A DNA stretch of 64,000 nt. It comes from Gp1-AA133 sp964641665 (GTDB lineage: Bacteria; Acidobacteriota; Terriglobia; Terriglobales; Acidobacteriaceae). The DNA lies in NCBI GenBank assembly GCA_964641665.1, contig CAZXKO010000076.1:58486-122485 (forward strand). Reading direction: 5' to 3'. A model generated the notes under the pieces. That model ran no database searches and was not told where the DNA came from. It saw nothing but the letters and a program-made list of their open reading frames with translations. Shown here piece after piece: positions 35,544 through 44,554 of this stretch (the first letter of the stretch is position 1; each line of letters starts with the position of its first letter). The position numbers and the translations under genes are program-made.

Positions 35544-37173
35544 ATGATTCACGCCAAAATGAAGGTGGAAAGAGTACCGATGAAATCTCTCATCCGATGG
35601 ACAGTGGTTCCCCTCCTCAGCGCAGTGGTTCTTGCCCAAACCTCGACTCCCTCCCCGGAGACTGCTACCGCGAAGGGTGGTGAGGTGGCGGTGACTGCCG
35701 CCGATCTCCAAGCATTAAAGGATGCGCTTGCAGCACAACAGCAGCAGATCCAGCAACTCCAGCGTGCCCTGGCCCAACGGGACCAGGCCGTCCCGGCAAC
35801 GGCACAACCGCCCGCTGAACCGACGCAACCTGCTGGAGCGCGCCAATGCCACGGCGATCGTGTCCGCGCCCGGCGACCTCGGCAAAGGGCAACTCAAACC
35901 CAATGAGGGCAACTCGCTTCAGAACGGGCGTATCGATTTTGAAGGCCAGGCTCTGGGCAGCGCCTTCCGGATTCAGATCCTTCAAGCGACGCGCAATTGC
36001 CGTCTCCGGCTCCGGCGCAAAATCCGCCGTCTGTGCAACTGGTCGAGGCCGGCAGCTCGGACCAGCGCATCCGCAACCTTGAGAGGCAAATCAAAGGCCT
36101 CGGTCCCATCTCTTTCAGCGGGGACGTACGCCTGCGGGGAGAACCTTTTTTCGGAGGACCGTCGGATCAATCCCTGGATCGCATGCGGGGCAGGGTACGG
36201 GCGCGCTTCAATGCCGTGGCCGATCTTGGAACACAATTCCGAACCGGCTTCACTCTTGCCACGGGGGACATCAACGATCCGGTCTCCACGAACCAGACTC
36301 TGGGCGGCTTCTACACCCGCAAGACCATCGCCCTGGACCAGGCTTTCGTGCAGTTCACGCCCAAGCAGTTCAAGGCCCTGACCCTCACCGGGGGCAAGTT
36401 CAGCTACCCTTGGTACAACACGGAGCTCACCTGGGACAAGAGGCGCTGAGAGTCAGCCGCGGAAGCAGTTGCCAGGTGGTCTGCACCTGGCCACCGTAGA
36501 TGACCTGCTGCGCGATGCGCTTTCCGTTGACAGCAGTCCCGGCAAGAATCCCCAGACGCCCCTCACCGGCCTGCTGCCATTGAACTCCAGCAGCCCCGTG
36601 CAGAACTCCATGGTCACCACCGCAGCGACCAGCGTCGTCACCATCAGCGGCACCGCCTACCCGACGGGTGTCACCTCCATCACCAACGCGCAGTTTGCCT
36701 CAAGATTCGGCCTGTTCGACAACATCGCTCGTTCCGACATCGACACGGGAAAGGTCCGCTTCCCTTTGACGTTCCTGGGCGACTATGTGCAGAACACGGA
36801 GGCTTGCAGCAATGTCGCCAGCCTTCTTCCTGCCCCAGCGAACACCACTTCGCAGACGTTCAAGCAGACCTCCAATGCCTGCAACTCGCATCAACGGCGC
36901 GGCTATTGGGCCGAGGCCAGGATGGGACGCTTGCAGCAGAAAGGCGACCTGCAGTTCGGGTACACGCGCATTTACGTTGAGCGTGAGGCCGTACTGGGCA
37001 ACTTCAACTACAGTGAACTGCGCCAGGGGACCAATGTTACCCAGCACCGCGTCGATACGTTCTACCAGTTCGACCCGAGCGTTCAGTTGGGCTTTACCGC
37101 TCTGGTGGGCCGTCCCCTCGCCAGTACGGAGCCCTGGCTCACACGCTTGCAGTTTGACGTGATTTATATCTTT
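35544..37173 (+). pseudogene. Scrambled outer-membrane porin gene
   Basis: This locus encodes a putative acidobacterial porin that is not readable in one frame. Forward pieces: X (35580-~35830, signal peptide and QQQQIQQL coiled coil), Y (~35985-36440, FSGDVRLRGEP ... GGKFSYPWYNTELTWDK) and W (36532-37173, KNPQTPLTGLLPL ... GYWAEARMGRL ... LQFDVIYIF). Reverse-strand pieces supply missing parts: Z1 (35982-35869, DLNPEGAAQSLAF ... LPFAEVAG), Z2 (36540-36443, TAVNGKRIAQQVIYGGQVQ ... LTLSA) and Z3 (35868-35832, DTIAVALARSS). Reordered as Y-Z1-Z2-Z3-W they join in frame. No stop follows the C-terminal Phe. A promoter-like TATAAA lies at 35529-35534. It may be a pseudogene or a sequencing/assembly product. 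Confidence 0.75.
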
Positions 37174-37379
37174 ATGATTTCTTGCGGTGGCTCCCATTTC
37201 CTCCGGGTGGATTCGCCGGGCGCCGATTCTCGCAGTCGGTGCTCGTTCACCTCCCCGAATCGTTCCGCGTCCACCGGCACTCTGCGCGATTTCCGGCGCT
37301 GTTTTATACTTACGTCCAGCAGCAGGATCCCACCTTGACCACAGCGCGGGGACAATCCGGGGGAGTGTCGCACTAAGCC

Positions 37380-39545
37380 ATGGCGCGCCCTTCGCTCGAT
37401 GACCCTTCGTACTTCATCAACCGGGAACTATCCTGGTTAGCATTTAACTGCAGAGTTCTGGAAGAAGCCCGCGATCCCAACAACCCGCTCTTGGAGCGCC
37501 TGAAGTTCCTTTCGATCTCCGCTAGCAACCTCGATGAATTCTTCGAAGTGCGCGTCGCCGGTCTGGTGCAGCAGATTGAGGATGGCTACAACCAGGGTGC
37601 CGCCGACGGTCTGACGCTGGCGGAAGAGCGCGACCAGATCAACCGCGAGACCCACGATTTCGTCGATGACCAGTACGACTGCTGGAACGGACAGTTGCGG
37701 CCGCGCCTCGCCGAGCACGGCATTCGCGTCCTGGGACTGCACGAACTGGATTCGACCGCCAAGTCCTTCGTCGAAGAGTACTGCGAGAAAGAGTTGGATC
37801 CTCTGTTGACGCCGGTCACGGTCGATCCAGCGCACCCCTTTCCGCGGGTCATCAACAAGGCTTTATGCGTAGCCTTCCTGCTGCGCCGCAGGCGCCGTTC
37901 CGCGCTGACATACACCGGCGTAGTCACGGTCCCGCGTGCCCTGCCACGCCTGATCAGGCTGCCTTCCGAGTCCACCGCCGATTTCATCTTCCTCGCCGAC
38001 CTGGTCGCCTTTCACGCCGCCCGCATGTATCACGGCTACGACATCGTTTCCTCGGCGGCATTTCGCGTCACCCGCAACAGCAACCTGTACTTGGCCGAAG
38101 AAGAAGCGCGCAGCCTGCTCGAATCCGTTCGCGCCGAGTTGCACAATCGCCGCAAAGGCGACGCCGTGCGCCTCGAAATCGAAGCCGACGCCGATCCCGA
38201 GATCATCGAGCGCCTGCGTGGCGTCTTCGAACTCGACCCTTGGCAAGTTTTTTCGGTGAACGGCCCGGTGAATCTCTCGCGCCTGTTCAACGTCTACGAG
38301 CAGACCCAGCACCCCGAACTCAAGTTCAAGACGTTTGTCCCGCGCGAACTTCGGCTGACGGCGAAGTCGCAGGACCTGTTCGAAGAACTCCGCCGGCACG
38401 ACGTGCTTCTGCATCACCCCTTCGATTCCTACGACGCGGTGATTTCCTTCATCGAGTCCGCCTCGGAAGACGACCGCGTACTCTCGATCAAGCAGACGCT
38501 CTACCGCACCAACGAACACTCACTGATCGTTCCCGCCCTGATCGCGGCAGCCGCAAAGAAGGAGGTAACCGCAGTCGTCGAGTTGAAGGCGCGTTTCGAC
38601 GAGGCGTCGAACATCAAGTGGGCCCGCGACCTCGAAGATGCCGGGGTGCAGGTGTTCCACGGCCTCGTCGGACTGAAAACCCATTGCAAGCTCTCGCTCC
38701 TGGTGCGCCGTGATCCCGACGGCGTCACCCGGCGCTACGCGCACATCGGCACAGGCAACTACAACGCCACCACCGCGCGGAGCTACACCGACCTGAGCCT
38801 GTTGACCGCAGACCCCGAAATCACCGGTTCCGTCCACGACGTTTTCAGCTTTCTCACTGCGTATGCGGAGAATCCCAACTACGAACCCTTACTGGTCGCC
38901 CCGTTGGACCTGGCAGAGAAGCTGACGGGCCTGATCGAGCGTGAGACAGAGCATGCGCGTGAGGGAGGCCATGGGCGCATCATCGCCAAAATGAATGCGT
39001 TGCTCGATCAAAAGATCATCACCGCGCTGTATCGCGCTTCGCAGGCAGGCGTCGAGATCGACCTCATGGTGCGCGGCATATGCGCGCTGCGTCCGGGCGT
39101 GCGAGGAGTCAGCGACCGCATTCGTGTCCGCAGCCTTGTCGGACGTTTCCTGGAACACAGCCGCATTTATTTCTTCGAGAACGGCGGCGACGAAGAGGTT
39201 TACGTCGGCAGCGCCGACTGGATGCCGCGCAACCTTTACGAACGCGTGGAAGTGCTGGTCCCGCTCCGCGACCCAATGCTGCGCGAGCGGGTTCGTCAGG
39301 AGATTCTGGAGACCTACCTGGCCGACAATCTGAAGACGCGCGTCCTGAACCGGGATGGATCCTACCGCCGCATCTGGCAAGCGGCCGGTTCCAAGCGGAC
39401 AGGGAAGCCGCCTTCCGGCGCGGCCGCGTTCAACGCTCAGGAATTTCTGATCGGCCTGGCTGAGGGCAAGCAATCGCTACAGTCGATTCCGGCAGCGCCA
39501 GCGCGGGCCACGCGGCGCCGCAGTGTTGTAGGAAAGGAACGATAA
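37380..39545 (+). CDS. ppk1: Polyphosphate kinase 1
   Basis: 721 residues, full length for PPK1. The N-terminal domain starts with FINRELSWLAFNCRVLEEA and SISASNLDEFFEVRVAGL. The catalytic core shows ELKARFDEASNIKWARDLEDAGVQV, LKTHCKL with H435 and AHIGTGNYN with H455. These match the two essential histidines of the family. YVGSADWMPRNLYERVEV lies near the end. The enzyme makes polyphosphate from ATP. The gene is followed 6 bp later by sixA, and ppx lies beyond on the opposite strand. Confidence 0.97.
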   Translation: MARPSLDDPSYFINRELSWLAFNCRVLEEARDPNNPLLERLKFLSISASNLDEFFEVRVAGLVQQIEDGYNQGAADGLTLAEERDQINRETHDFVDDQYDCWNGQLRPRLAEHGIRVLGLHELDSTAKSFVEEYCEKELDPLLTPVTVDPAHPFPRVINKALCVAFLLRRRRRSALTYTGVVTVPRALPRLIRLPSESTADFIFLADLVAFHAARMYHGYDIVSSAAFRVTRNSNLYLAEEEARSLLESVRAELHNRRKGDAVRLEIEADADPEIIERLRGVFELDPWQVFSVNGPVNLSRLFNVYEQTQHPELKFKTFVPRELRLTAKSQDLFEELRRHDVLLHHPFDSYDAVISFIESASEDDRVLSIKQTLYRTNEHSLIVPALIAAAAKKEVTAVVELKARFDEASNIKWARDLEDAGVQVFHGLVGLKTHCKLSLLVRRDPDGVTRRYAHIGTGNYNATTARSYTDLSLLTADPEITGSVHDVFSFLTAYAENPNYEPLLVAPLDLAEKLTGLIERETEHAREGGHGRIIAKMNALLDQKIITALYRASQAGVEIDLMVRGICALRPGVRGVSDRIRVRSLVGRFLEHSRIYFFENGGDEEVYVGSADWMPRNLYERVEVLVPLRDPMLRERVRQEILETYLADNLKTRVLNRDGSYRRIWQAAGSKRTGKPPSGAAAFNAQEFLIGLAEGKQSLQSIPAAPARATRRRSVVGKER

Positions 39546-39551
39546 TCAGCG

Positions 39552-40082
39552 ATGATCGTCTACTTCCTGCGCCACGCGAACGCCGGCGTACACCTGGCGA
39601 CCCCTAAGAAAGACGAGAAACGGGGTCTCGATCAGGAGGGCATCGAGCAGTGCGGCTACGTGGGCCGCGCCTTGGCCGCGCTCGATGCGCAGGTCGATAC
39701 CATCATCTCGAGTCCCCTCAAGCGTTCCACCCAAACCGCGTCCCTGGTCGGCAACGAGATGGGATTCGAGGGCAAGATCCAACTCGAAGCCGCCCTGCGC
39801 CCCGAAGGCACATTCGCCGACTTCCGCAAAATGCTGGACAAATACGCTCGCCTGGAAGCCATCATGGTGGTGGGGCACAATCCCAATCTAAGCGAGTTTC
39901 TGGGCAGGATCATCAGCGAGCCCGGATGTGAAGCCGCCCTGGAGTTGCGCAAGGGTGCCGTGGCAAAGGTCGAAGTGAGGCGCACCTCTGGCTCCCTGCA
40001 ATGGTGTCTGACCCCGAAGATCCTGCGTTCTCTCTACGCGGCGGCCGCCGAGAGTTCTCGGCCGAAAAGCTCACGGAAATAA
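39552..40082 (+). CDS. sixA: SixA-type phosphohistidine phosphatase
   Basis: 176 residues of the histidine phosphatase superfamily. The RHG-like start FLRHANAG contains catalytic H8 next to R7, SSPLKRSTQTA holds a conserved Arg, and VGHNPNLSEFL holds the second catalytic His. SixA removes phosphate from phosphohistidine in signalling proteins; the substrate here is unknown. It begins 6 bp after ppk1 and is probably in the same operon. Its last 49 bp overlap the 3' end of the convergent ppx/gppA gene. Confidence 0.9.
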   Translation: MIVYFLRHANAGVHLATPKKDEKRGLDQEGIEQCGYVGRALAALDAQVDTIISSPLKRSTQTASLVGNEMGFEGKIQLEAALRPEGTFADFRKMLDKYARLEAIMVVGHNPNLSEFLGRIISEPGCEAALELRKGAVAKVEVRRTSGSLQWCLTPKILRSLYAAAAESSRPKSSRK

Positions 40083-41566
40083 TCGCGGTCCCTTTCGATC
40101 GCCCACAGTTCCAAATCCACCCCCGAACGCTTTCGCGACACCAGGGTGAGCTTGACCGCTCCGTCGCGGACGGTCACACGGGCGCGCTGCACCGCGCGAC
40201 TCCGGCTCAGATTCATAGCCCGAGCCAGGCGCAATAGCATGGAAGCCTTGGCCACGTACTCCTGTTCATCAGGCGGCAGGCCCTTCATCGCTCCGTCGCC
40301 GGGCGTCGGCCGCGACTTGCCCAGGTAGCGTGCGATTCCCGAGATGATTTTGCGCTGTTCCGGCGTGTATCCCAGGATCTCCGAGTTGGCGATTACGTAC
40401 TGCGTGTGGCGATGGCGCCCGTTGCGGTTCACGAAGTCGCCCACCTCGTAAAGCATGGCAGCTGCGGAAAGCCACTCGCGGTATTCAGGGGGCAAGCGGT
40501 GCACCGACTTCAGGCCCGAGAACAACTCCATAGCCGAAGCGCGCACCGACAGCGCATGGTTCAAATCCACACGGTAGTGCGCCACCGCCTGGTTGATCGA
40601 GTCCCAGCGCTCTGACTCGATCTGTCGTCCGGACCGTGTGCTGCGGTCGTACTCTGCCGCCATCTGAGCCAGCAGGCCGTCGCGCAAGCCCAGGGGCGAG
40701 TAGCGAAACGTTCGCACCTGGCAACGCTCGAGTAGTTCGTGATAGACCAATGCCCCGGCCACGATGATTTCCGCTCGCCGCGGCCCGATGCCCACAATCT
40801 TTTTCCGCCCGTCCAGCGGAAGCCGGCTGAGCAGCTTGGCGATCTGTTTCATCTCCGCTCGCGAGACAACCGGCGGGCGGCGCTTGTGGGGTCTGTGGAT
40901 CAGGTGGCTCGCCGCGGCGGCTAGGGCAGCCGCGGTGCCGGACGTGGCGGTCGCCGCTTTCACGCGCGAGGCCACGATCTTCCCCGACACTCTTCCGACC
41001 TCGCGGGCCACGAAACCGCGGAGACTTTGCAACTCCGCCTTTCGTGGCGGGTCATGCGCCAGGAACTCGTCTGTAAGCCGCACCGCGCCCAGCGGCAGGC
41101 TCACGGTTTCCTTGATGTGGCCGTTGCGGGAAACGGTAAGTTCGCAACTGCCGCCGCCCAAGTCGATCATCAGCACGGTCGAGTTACTAAGCCGCAGATT
41201 GGAAACGAGGCCCAGGTGGATCAGGCGTCCTTCTTCCAGTCCCGAAATGATTTCGACAGTCCACCCTGTTGCCGACCGAACCCACTCCAGAAAGGCCTGC
41301 GAATTGCGCGCATCCCGCAGCGCAGCGGTCGCCACCACCCGCACCGAGTCGGTTCCCAGCCGCTGCGAACTTCGATGAAATCGTCGCAACACCTTCACCG
41401 TTTCTGCCATGGATTCGGGAGAGAGGAAGTTCGACCGGAACACGCCTTCTCCAAGCCGAGTCACTTCGCGGTCTTCATGAATGGAGTACAGCCTTCTTCC
41501 GCGCAAGCGGGCGATTTTCAGGCGAACCGAGTTGGAACCAATATCGACCGCAGCGAAGGTTGGCAT
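40034..41566 (-). CDS. ppx: Ppx/GppA-family exopolyphosphatase
   Basis: 510 residues. The actin-like ATPase-fold phosphatase occupies about 1-310, with FAAVDIGSNSVRLKI (first phosphate loop), VIDLGGGSCELTVS (second loop) and GPRRAEIIVAGALVY. The C-terminal region (about 320-490) is an HD-type helical domain (LSAAAMLYEVGDFVNRNGRHRHTQYVI). It hydrolyses polyphosphate or (p)ppGpp. Together with ppk1 and the pst genes it points to phosphate storage control. It is tail-to-tail with sixA with a 49-bp overlap. Confidence 0.93.
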   Translation of the reverse strand: MPTFAAVDIGSNSVRLKIARLRGRRLYSIHEDREVTRLGEGVFRSNFLSPESMAETVKVLRRFHRSSQRLGTDSVRVVATAALRDARNSQAFLEWVRSATGWTVEIISGLEEGRLIHLGLVSNLRLSNSTVLMIDLGGGSCELTVSRNGHIKETVSLPLGAVRLTDEFLAHDPPRKAELQSLRGFVAREVGRVSGKIVASRVKAATATSGTAAALAAAASHLIHRPHKRRPPVVSRAEMKQIAKLLSRLPLDGRKKIVGIGPRRAEIIVAGALVYHELLERCQVRTFRYSPLGLRDGLLAQMAAEYDRSTRSGRQIESERWDSINQAVAHYRVDLNHALSVRASAMELFSGLKSVHRLPPEYREWLSAAAMLYEVGDFVNRNGRHRHTQYVIANSEILGYTPEQRKIISGIARYLGKSRPTPGDGAMKGLPPDEQEYVAKASMLLRLARAMNLSRSRAVQRARVTVRDGAVKLTLVSRKRSGVDLELWAIERDRDYFRELFGRELSAAAA

Positions 41567-41689
41567 CGGGCGCGCAAAGCTATGTCAGGCAAACCATCAC
41601 TCATCTCACAAACCAAACTTGCAAAGCAACGGAAAAAGCATCGAAGAAGCGAGTCCCTGCTTCACGAAAGTCAGCCGGCCACATGTAGC

Positions 41690-41731
41690 GCCGGCGTCCC
41701 GCCGGCTGTCGCGAGGGCATCTTGCCCTCGC
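41690..41731. repeat. Two-hairpin intergenic repeat before the pst operon
   Basis: GCCGGCG-TCC-CGCCGGC followed by GCGAGGGC-ATCTT-GCCCTCGC. It occupies part of the 324-bp gap 41567-41890; apart from this and the Pho-box-like site I see nothing else there. Confidence 0.7.
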
Positions 41732-41848
41732 CCCACGAAAACAGGGAACAGACGCGGGGTTCCCTTATCCCACGTACTTCCTCTCCGCCGTTAAACCCTC
41801 TCCTAGATGGTCCGCCAAGGCAGAGAAGGATCCATGCAAGCGCCAGCT

Positions 41849-41879
41849 TTTTAACACCCCTGTAACACACTTCTGTTAC
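41849..41879 (+). promoter_or_regulatory. Pho-box-like repeats upstream of pstC
   Basis: TTTTAAC-ACCC-CTGTAAC has the 11-bp period of PhoB sites, and a third CTGTTAC follows with a 13-bp step. The site ends 11 bp before pstC. It shares the CTGTAAC half site with the pstS box at 34254-34271. Confidence 0.6.
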
Positions 41880-41890
41880 CTTCCGAGCGA

Positions 41891-42913
41891 ATGGCCAATC
41901 AAGCGCTTCCACGTCCGCGCCTGACCGGTCCGCAGCCTGTTGTGGGACAGGAGGTTAAGACCCGTCTGAACCCTCTCGTGAAGTCCTCCGATGGCGTCCT
42001 CGCGGATCGTGTGTTCGGCTGGGCGATCCTCGGCTGCGCGCTGGTCGTTCTCGGCATTCTCGCCCTTATCGTCTGGCAGTTGCTGGTGCGTTCGCAGCCT
42101 TCCTGGCAGGCCTTTGGATGGAAGTTCTTTGGCGGGCAGGACTGGGACCCGGTCAATGACCATTATGGCGCGCTCCCGTTTGTCTACGGCACCCTGGTGT
42201 CGTCGCTCCTTTCGCTGGTGATTGCGGTTCCGTTGGCGGTTGGCGTGGCCGTCTTCACCACAGAAATGTGTCCCAAATGGCTGCGCGGGCCACTCTCGTT
42301 CACCACTGAGTTGCTGGCGGCCATCCCCAGCGTGATCTACGGCCTGTGGGCGATCTTCGTGCTGGTCCCGATCCTACGCCTCTACATACAACCGTTTCTC
42401 GCGAAGAGCTTGGGCTGGACTGGCCTCTTTGAGGGTCCGCCCTTCGGCATCGGCATGTTGGCCGCCGGGGTGATTCTGGCGATCATGATCATCCCCATCA
42501 TTTCTTCGATCACCCGCGAGGTTCTCTCCGTCGTGCCCCAGCATCAACGGGAGGCTGCGCTGGCCCTCGGTGCCACGCGCTGGGAGATGATCCGCTTGGC
42601 GGTGCTGCGCAACGCACGCGCTGGAATCGTGGGCGGAATCATCCTGGGCCTGGGCCGTGCTCTCGGCGAGACCATGGCGGTCACCATGGTCATCGGCAAT
42701 CGCCCCGAGATCGCGAAGTCTTTGTTTGCCCCGGGATACACCATGGCCAGCGTTCTCGCGAATGAGTTCAGCGAGGCCGCCGGGGACTTGTACCTCTCCG
42801 CCCTCATCGAAATTGGATTGGCTTTGTTCCTGGTCACTATCATCGTGAACGCTCTGGCCCGCTTCATGGTTTGGAGCGTGACCCGAGGCCAACCTGCGAG
42901 GGCCCGTGCCTGA
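41891..42913 (+). CDS. pstC: Phosphate ABC transporter permease PstC
   Basis: 340 residues. A long cytoplasmic N-terminus and first helix (about 37-60) are followed by an extracytoplasmic segment (SWQAFGWKFFGGQDWDP) and a five-helix permease core with the EAA-type loop EAALALGATRWEMIRLAVLRNARAGIVGG. It imports phosphate with PstA and PstB. The start ATG 41891 lies just after Pho-box-like repeats. The stop overlaps the pstA GTG start by 8 bp. Confidence 0.96.
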   Translation: MANQALPRPRLTGPQPVVGQEVKTRLNPLVKSSDGVLADRVFGWAILGCALVVLGILALIVWQLLVRSQPSWQAFGWKFFGGQDWDPVNDHYGALPFVYGTLVSSLLSLVIAVPLAVGVAVFTTEMCPKWLRGPLSFTTELLAAIPSVIYGLWAIFVLVPILRLYIQPFLAKSLGWTGLFEGPPFGIGMLAAGVILAIMIIPIISSITREVLSVVPQHQREAALALGATRWEMIRLAVLRNARAGIVGGIILGLGRALGETMAVTMVIGNRPEIAKSLFAPGYTMASVLANEFSEAAGDLYLSALIEIGLALFLVTIIVNALARFMVWSVTRGQPARARA

Positions 42914-43793
42914 TTCCACCCCATCCGCCTCCACGCCGCAGGTGCTCGAGATCGGTCTTTGGCGTAGGATAGCCGACCATCTTGCCACTGGATTCGCAGC
43001 CCTCACTGTCATTCTCGTACTCGCTCCGCTGGTCGCGATCTTCGCCTATCTGGTCTACAAAGGAATCGGTTCGGTCAACCTCTCCTTCCTGACGCAGATC
43101 CCCAAGCCCCCGGGAGAACTCGGCGGCGGCATGGCCAATGCCATCGCCGGATCGGTAGTGATCCTCGCCATCGCCAGCCTTTTGGGTGTCCCCGTGGGCA
43201 TTGGCGCCGGCATCTACCTGGCCGAGTACGGCCGGAACCGCTTCGGAGACTCCATCCGCTTCGTTTCCGACGTGCTCAATGGCGTGCCCTCCATTGTGAT
43301 CGGGATCGTCGCCTACGCGATCGTGGTCTTGCGGCAGAAGCATTTCTCAGCGCTCGCCGGCGGTGTCGCCCTCGCCATCATGATGGTGCCGACGATCACG
43401 CGTACCACCGAAGAGATGCTGCTGCTGGTACCGAACGTTCTGCGCGAGGCCGCCTATGGGCTGGGCATTCCGCGCTGGCGCACCATGCTTTCCATCACCC
43501 TGCGCACCGCTACTTCCGGCATCATCACCGGTGTCATGCTAGCCTTTGCCCGCGTGGCCGGAGAGACTGCGCCGTTGCTGTTCACCGCTTTTGGCAACCA
43601 GTACTGGAACTGGAAGCTCGACCAGCCCACCGCGGCGCTGCCACTACAGATTTTCACCTACGCGATTTCGCCCTACGACGACTGGCACCGCCAGGCCTGG
43701 GCGGGCGCGCTGGTTTTAATCGTCCTCATCGTCAGTGCCGTGGGGGCCGTGCGTTACGTCGTGCGGCGCGGAACGCTGGGAGGAGTTGCATAG
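42906..43793 (+). CDS. pstA: Phosphate ABC transporter permease PstA
   Basis: 295 residues with six membrane helices. The cytoplasmic EAA loop reads REAAYGLGIPRWRTMLSITLRTATSGIITG. It is the second Pst permease. The start is GTG 42906, overlapping pstC by 8 bp, and pstB follows 3 bp after the stop, so the operon is translationally coupled. Confidence 0.96.
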   Translation: MPDSTPSASTPQVLEIGLWRRIADHLATGFAALTVILVLAPLVAIFAYLVYKGIGSVNLSFLTQIPKPPGELGGGMANAIAGSVVILAIASLLGVPVGIGAGIYLAEYGRNRFGDSIRFVSDVLNGVPSIVIGIVAYAIVVLRQKHFSALAGGVALAIMMVPTITRTTEEMLLLVPNVLREAAYGLGIPRWRTMLSITLRTATSGIITGVMLAFARVAGETAPLLFTAFGNQYWNWKLDQPTAALPLQIFTYAISPYDDWHRQAWAGALVLIVLIVSAVGAVRYVVRRGTLGGVA

Positions 43794-43795
43794 CC

Positions 43796-44554
43796 ATGGG
43801 TGTCGGAATCCAGGTCGAAAACCTGAATGCCTGGTACGGAAAGAGCCAGGCGCTCCACGACATCAACCTCAAAGTCGAGGCCAACCACGCCACGGCGCTG
43901 ATCGGGCCGTCCGGCTGCGGCAAGTCGACCTTCATCCGCTGCCTGAATCGTATGCACGAAACCAGTCCTGACGCACGCGTCCAGGGCAAGGTCAAGATCG
44001 GTGAATTGGACGCTTACAACGGCACCTCGCCAACCCAACTGCGCCGTCGCATCGGCATGGTTTTTCAGAAGCCCAATCCGTTTCCGACCATGTCGATCTA
44101 CGACAACGTGGCCGCTGGGCTCAAGCTGAACGGGTATAACGACAAAAAGCACCTCGACGATATCGTCGAGCGTTCTCTGAAGTCCTCGGCTCTGTGGGAG
44201 GAAGTAAAAGACTCGGTGCACAAGAAATCGGGTGCCAGCTTGTCGGGTGGCCAGCAGCAACGCCTGTGCATTGCGCGCGCTCTTGCGGTCGAACCCGAAG
44301 CGCTACTCATGGACGAGCCGTGCTCGGCGCTGGATCCGATCTCGACGGGTAAGATCGAAGAACTGATTTTTGAACTCAAAGCCCAGTACACCATCGTGAT
44401 CGTGACCCATAACATGCAGCAGGCCGCGCGGGTAGCGGAGTACACTGGGTTTTTCCTCTTGGGGCGCATGATCGAATACGACAAGACGGAGAAGATCTTC
44501 ACTAACCCGTCTGACAAGCGCACCGAAGATTACATTACAGGCAGGTTTGGATAA
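43796..44554 (+). CDS. pstB: Phosphate ABC transporter ATP-binding protein PstB
   Basis: 252 residues. Walker A GPSGCGKST is at 37-45, the Q-loop is in RIGMVFQKPNPFP, the signature is LSGGQQQRLCIARALAVEP, Walker B is ALLMDEPCSALDP, and the switch His is in IVIVTHNMQQA. It drives phosphate import through PstCA. The stop and the phoU start share an A (TAATG). Confidence 0.97.
   Translation: MGVGIQVENLNAWYGKSQALHDINLKVEANHATALIGPSGCGKSTFIRCLNRMHETSPDARVQGKVKIGELDAYNGTSPTQLRRRIGMVFQKPNPFPTMSIYDNVAAGLKLNGYNDKKHLDDIVERSLKSSALWEEVKDSVHKKSGASLSGGQQQRLCIARALAVEPEALLMDEPCSALDPISTGKIEELIFELKAQYTIVIVTHNMQQAARVAEYTGFFLLGRMIEYDKTEKIFTNPSDKRTEDYITGRFG

Noticed and set aside
35544..37173. Shufflon or site-specific invertible system for the porin
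   Set aside because: The junctions use different short sequences and no recombinase gene is in the window; kept only as a less likely explanation.
37182..37376. Short open frame between the porin and ppk1
   Set aside because: Ends 3 bp before ppk1 and has a fair composition, but I recognise no homologue and cannot exclude that it is rearranged porin or spacer sequence.
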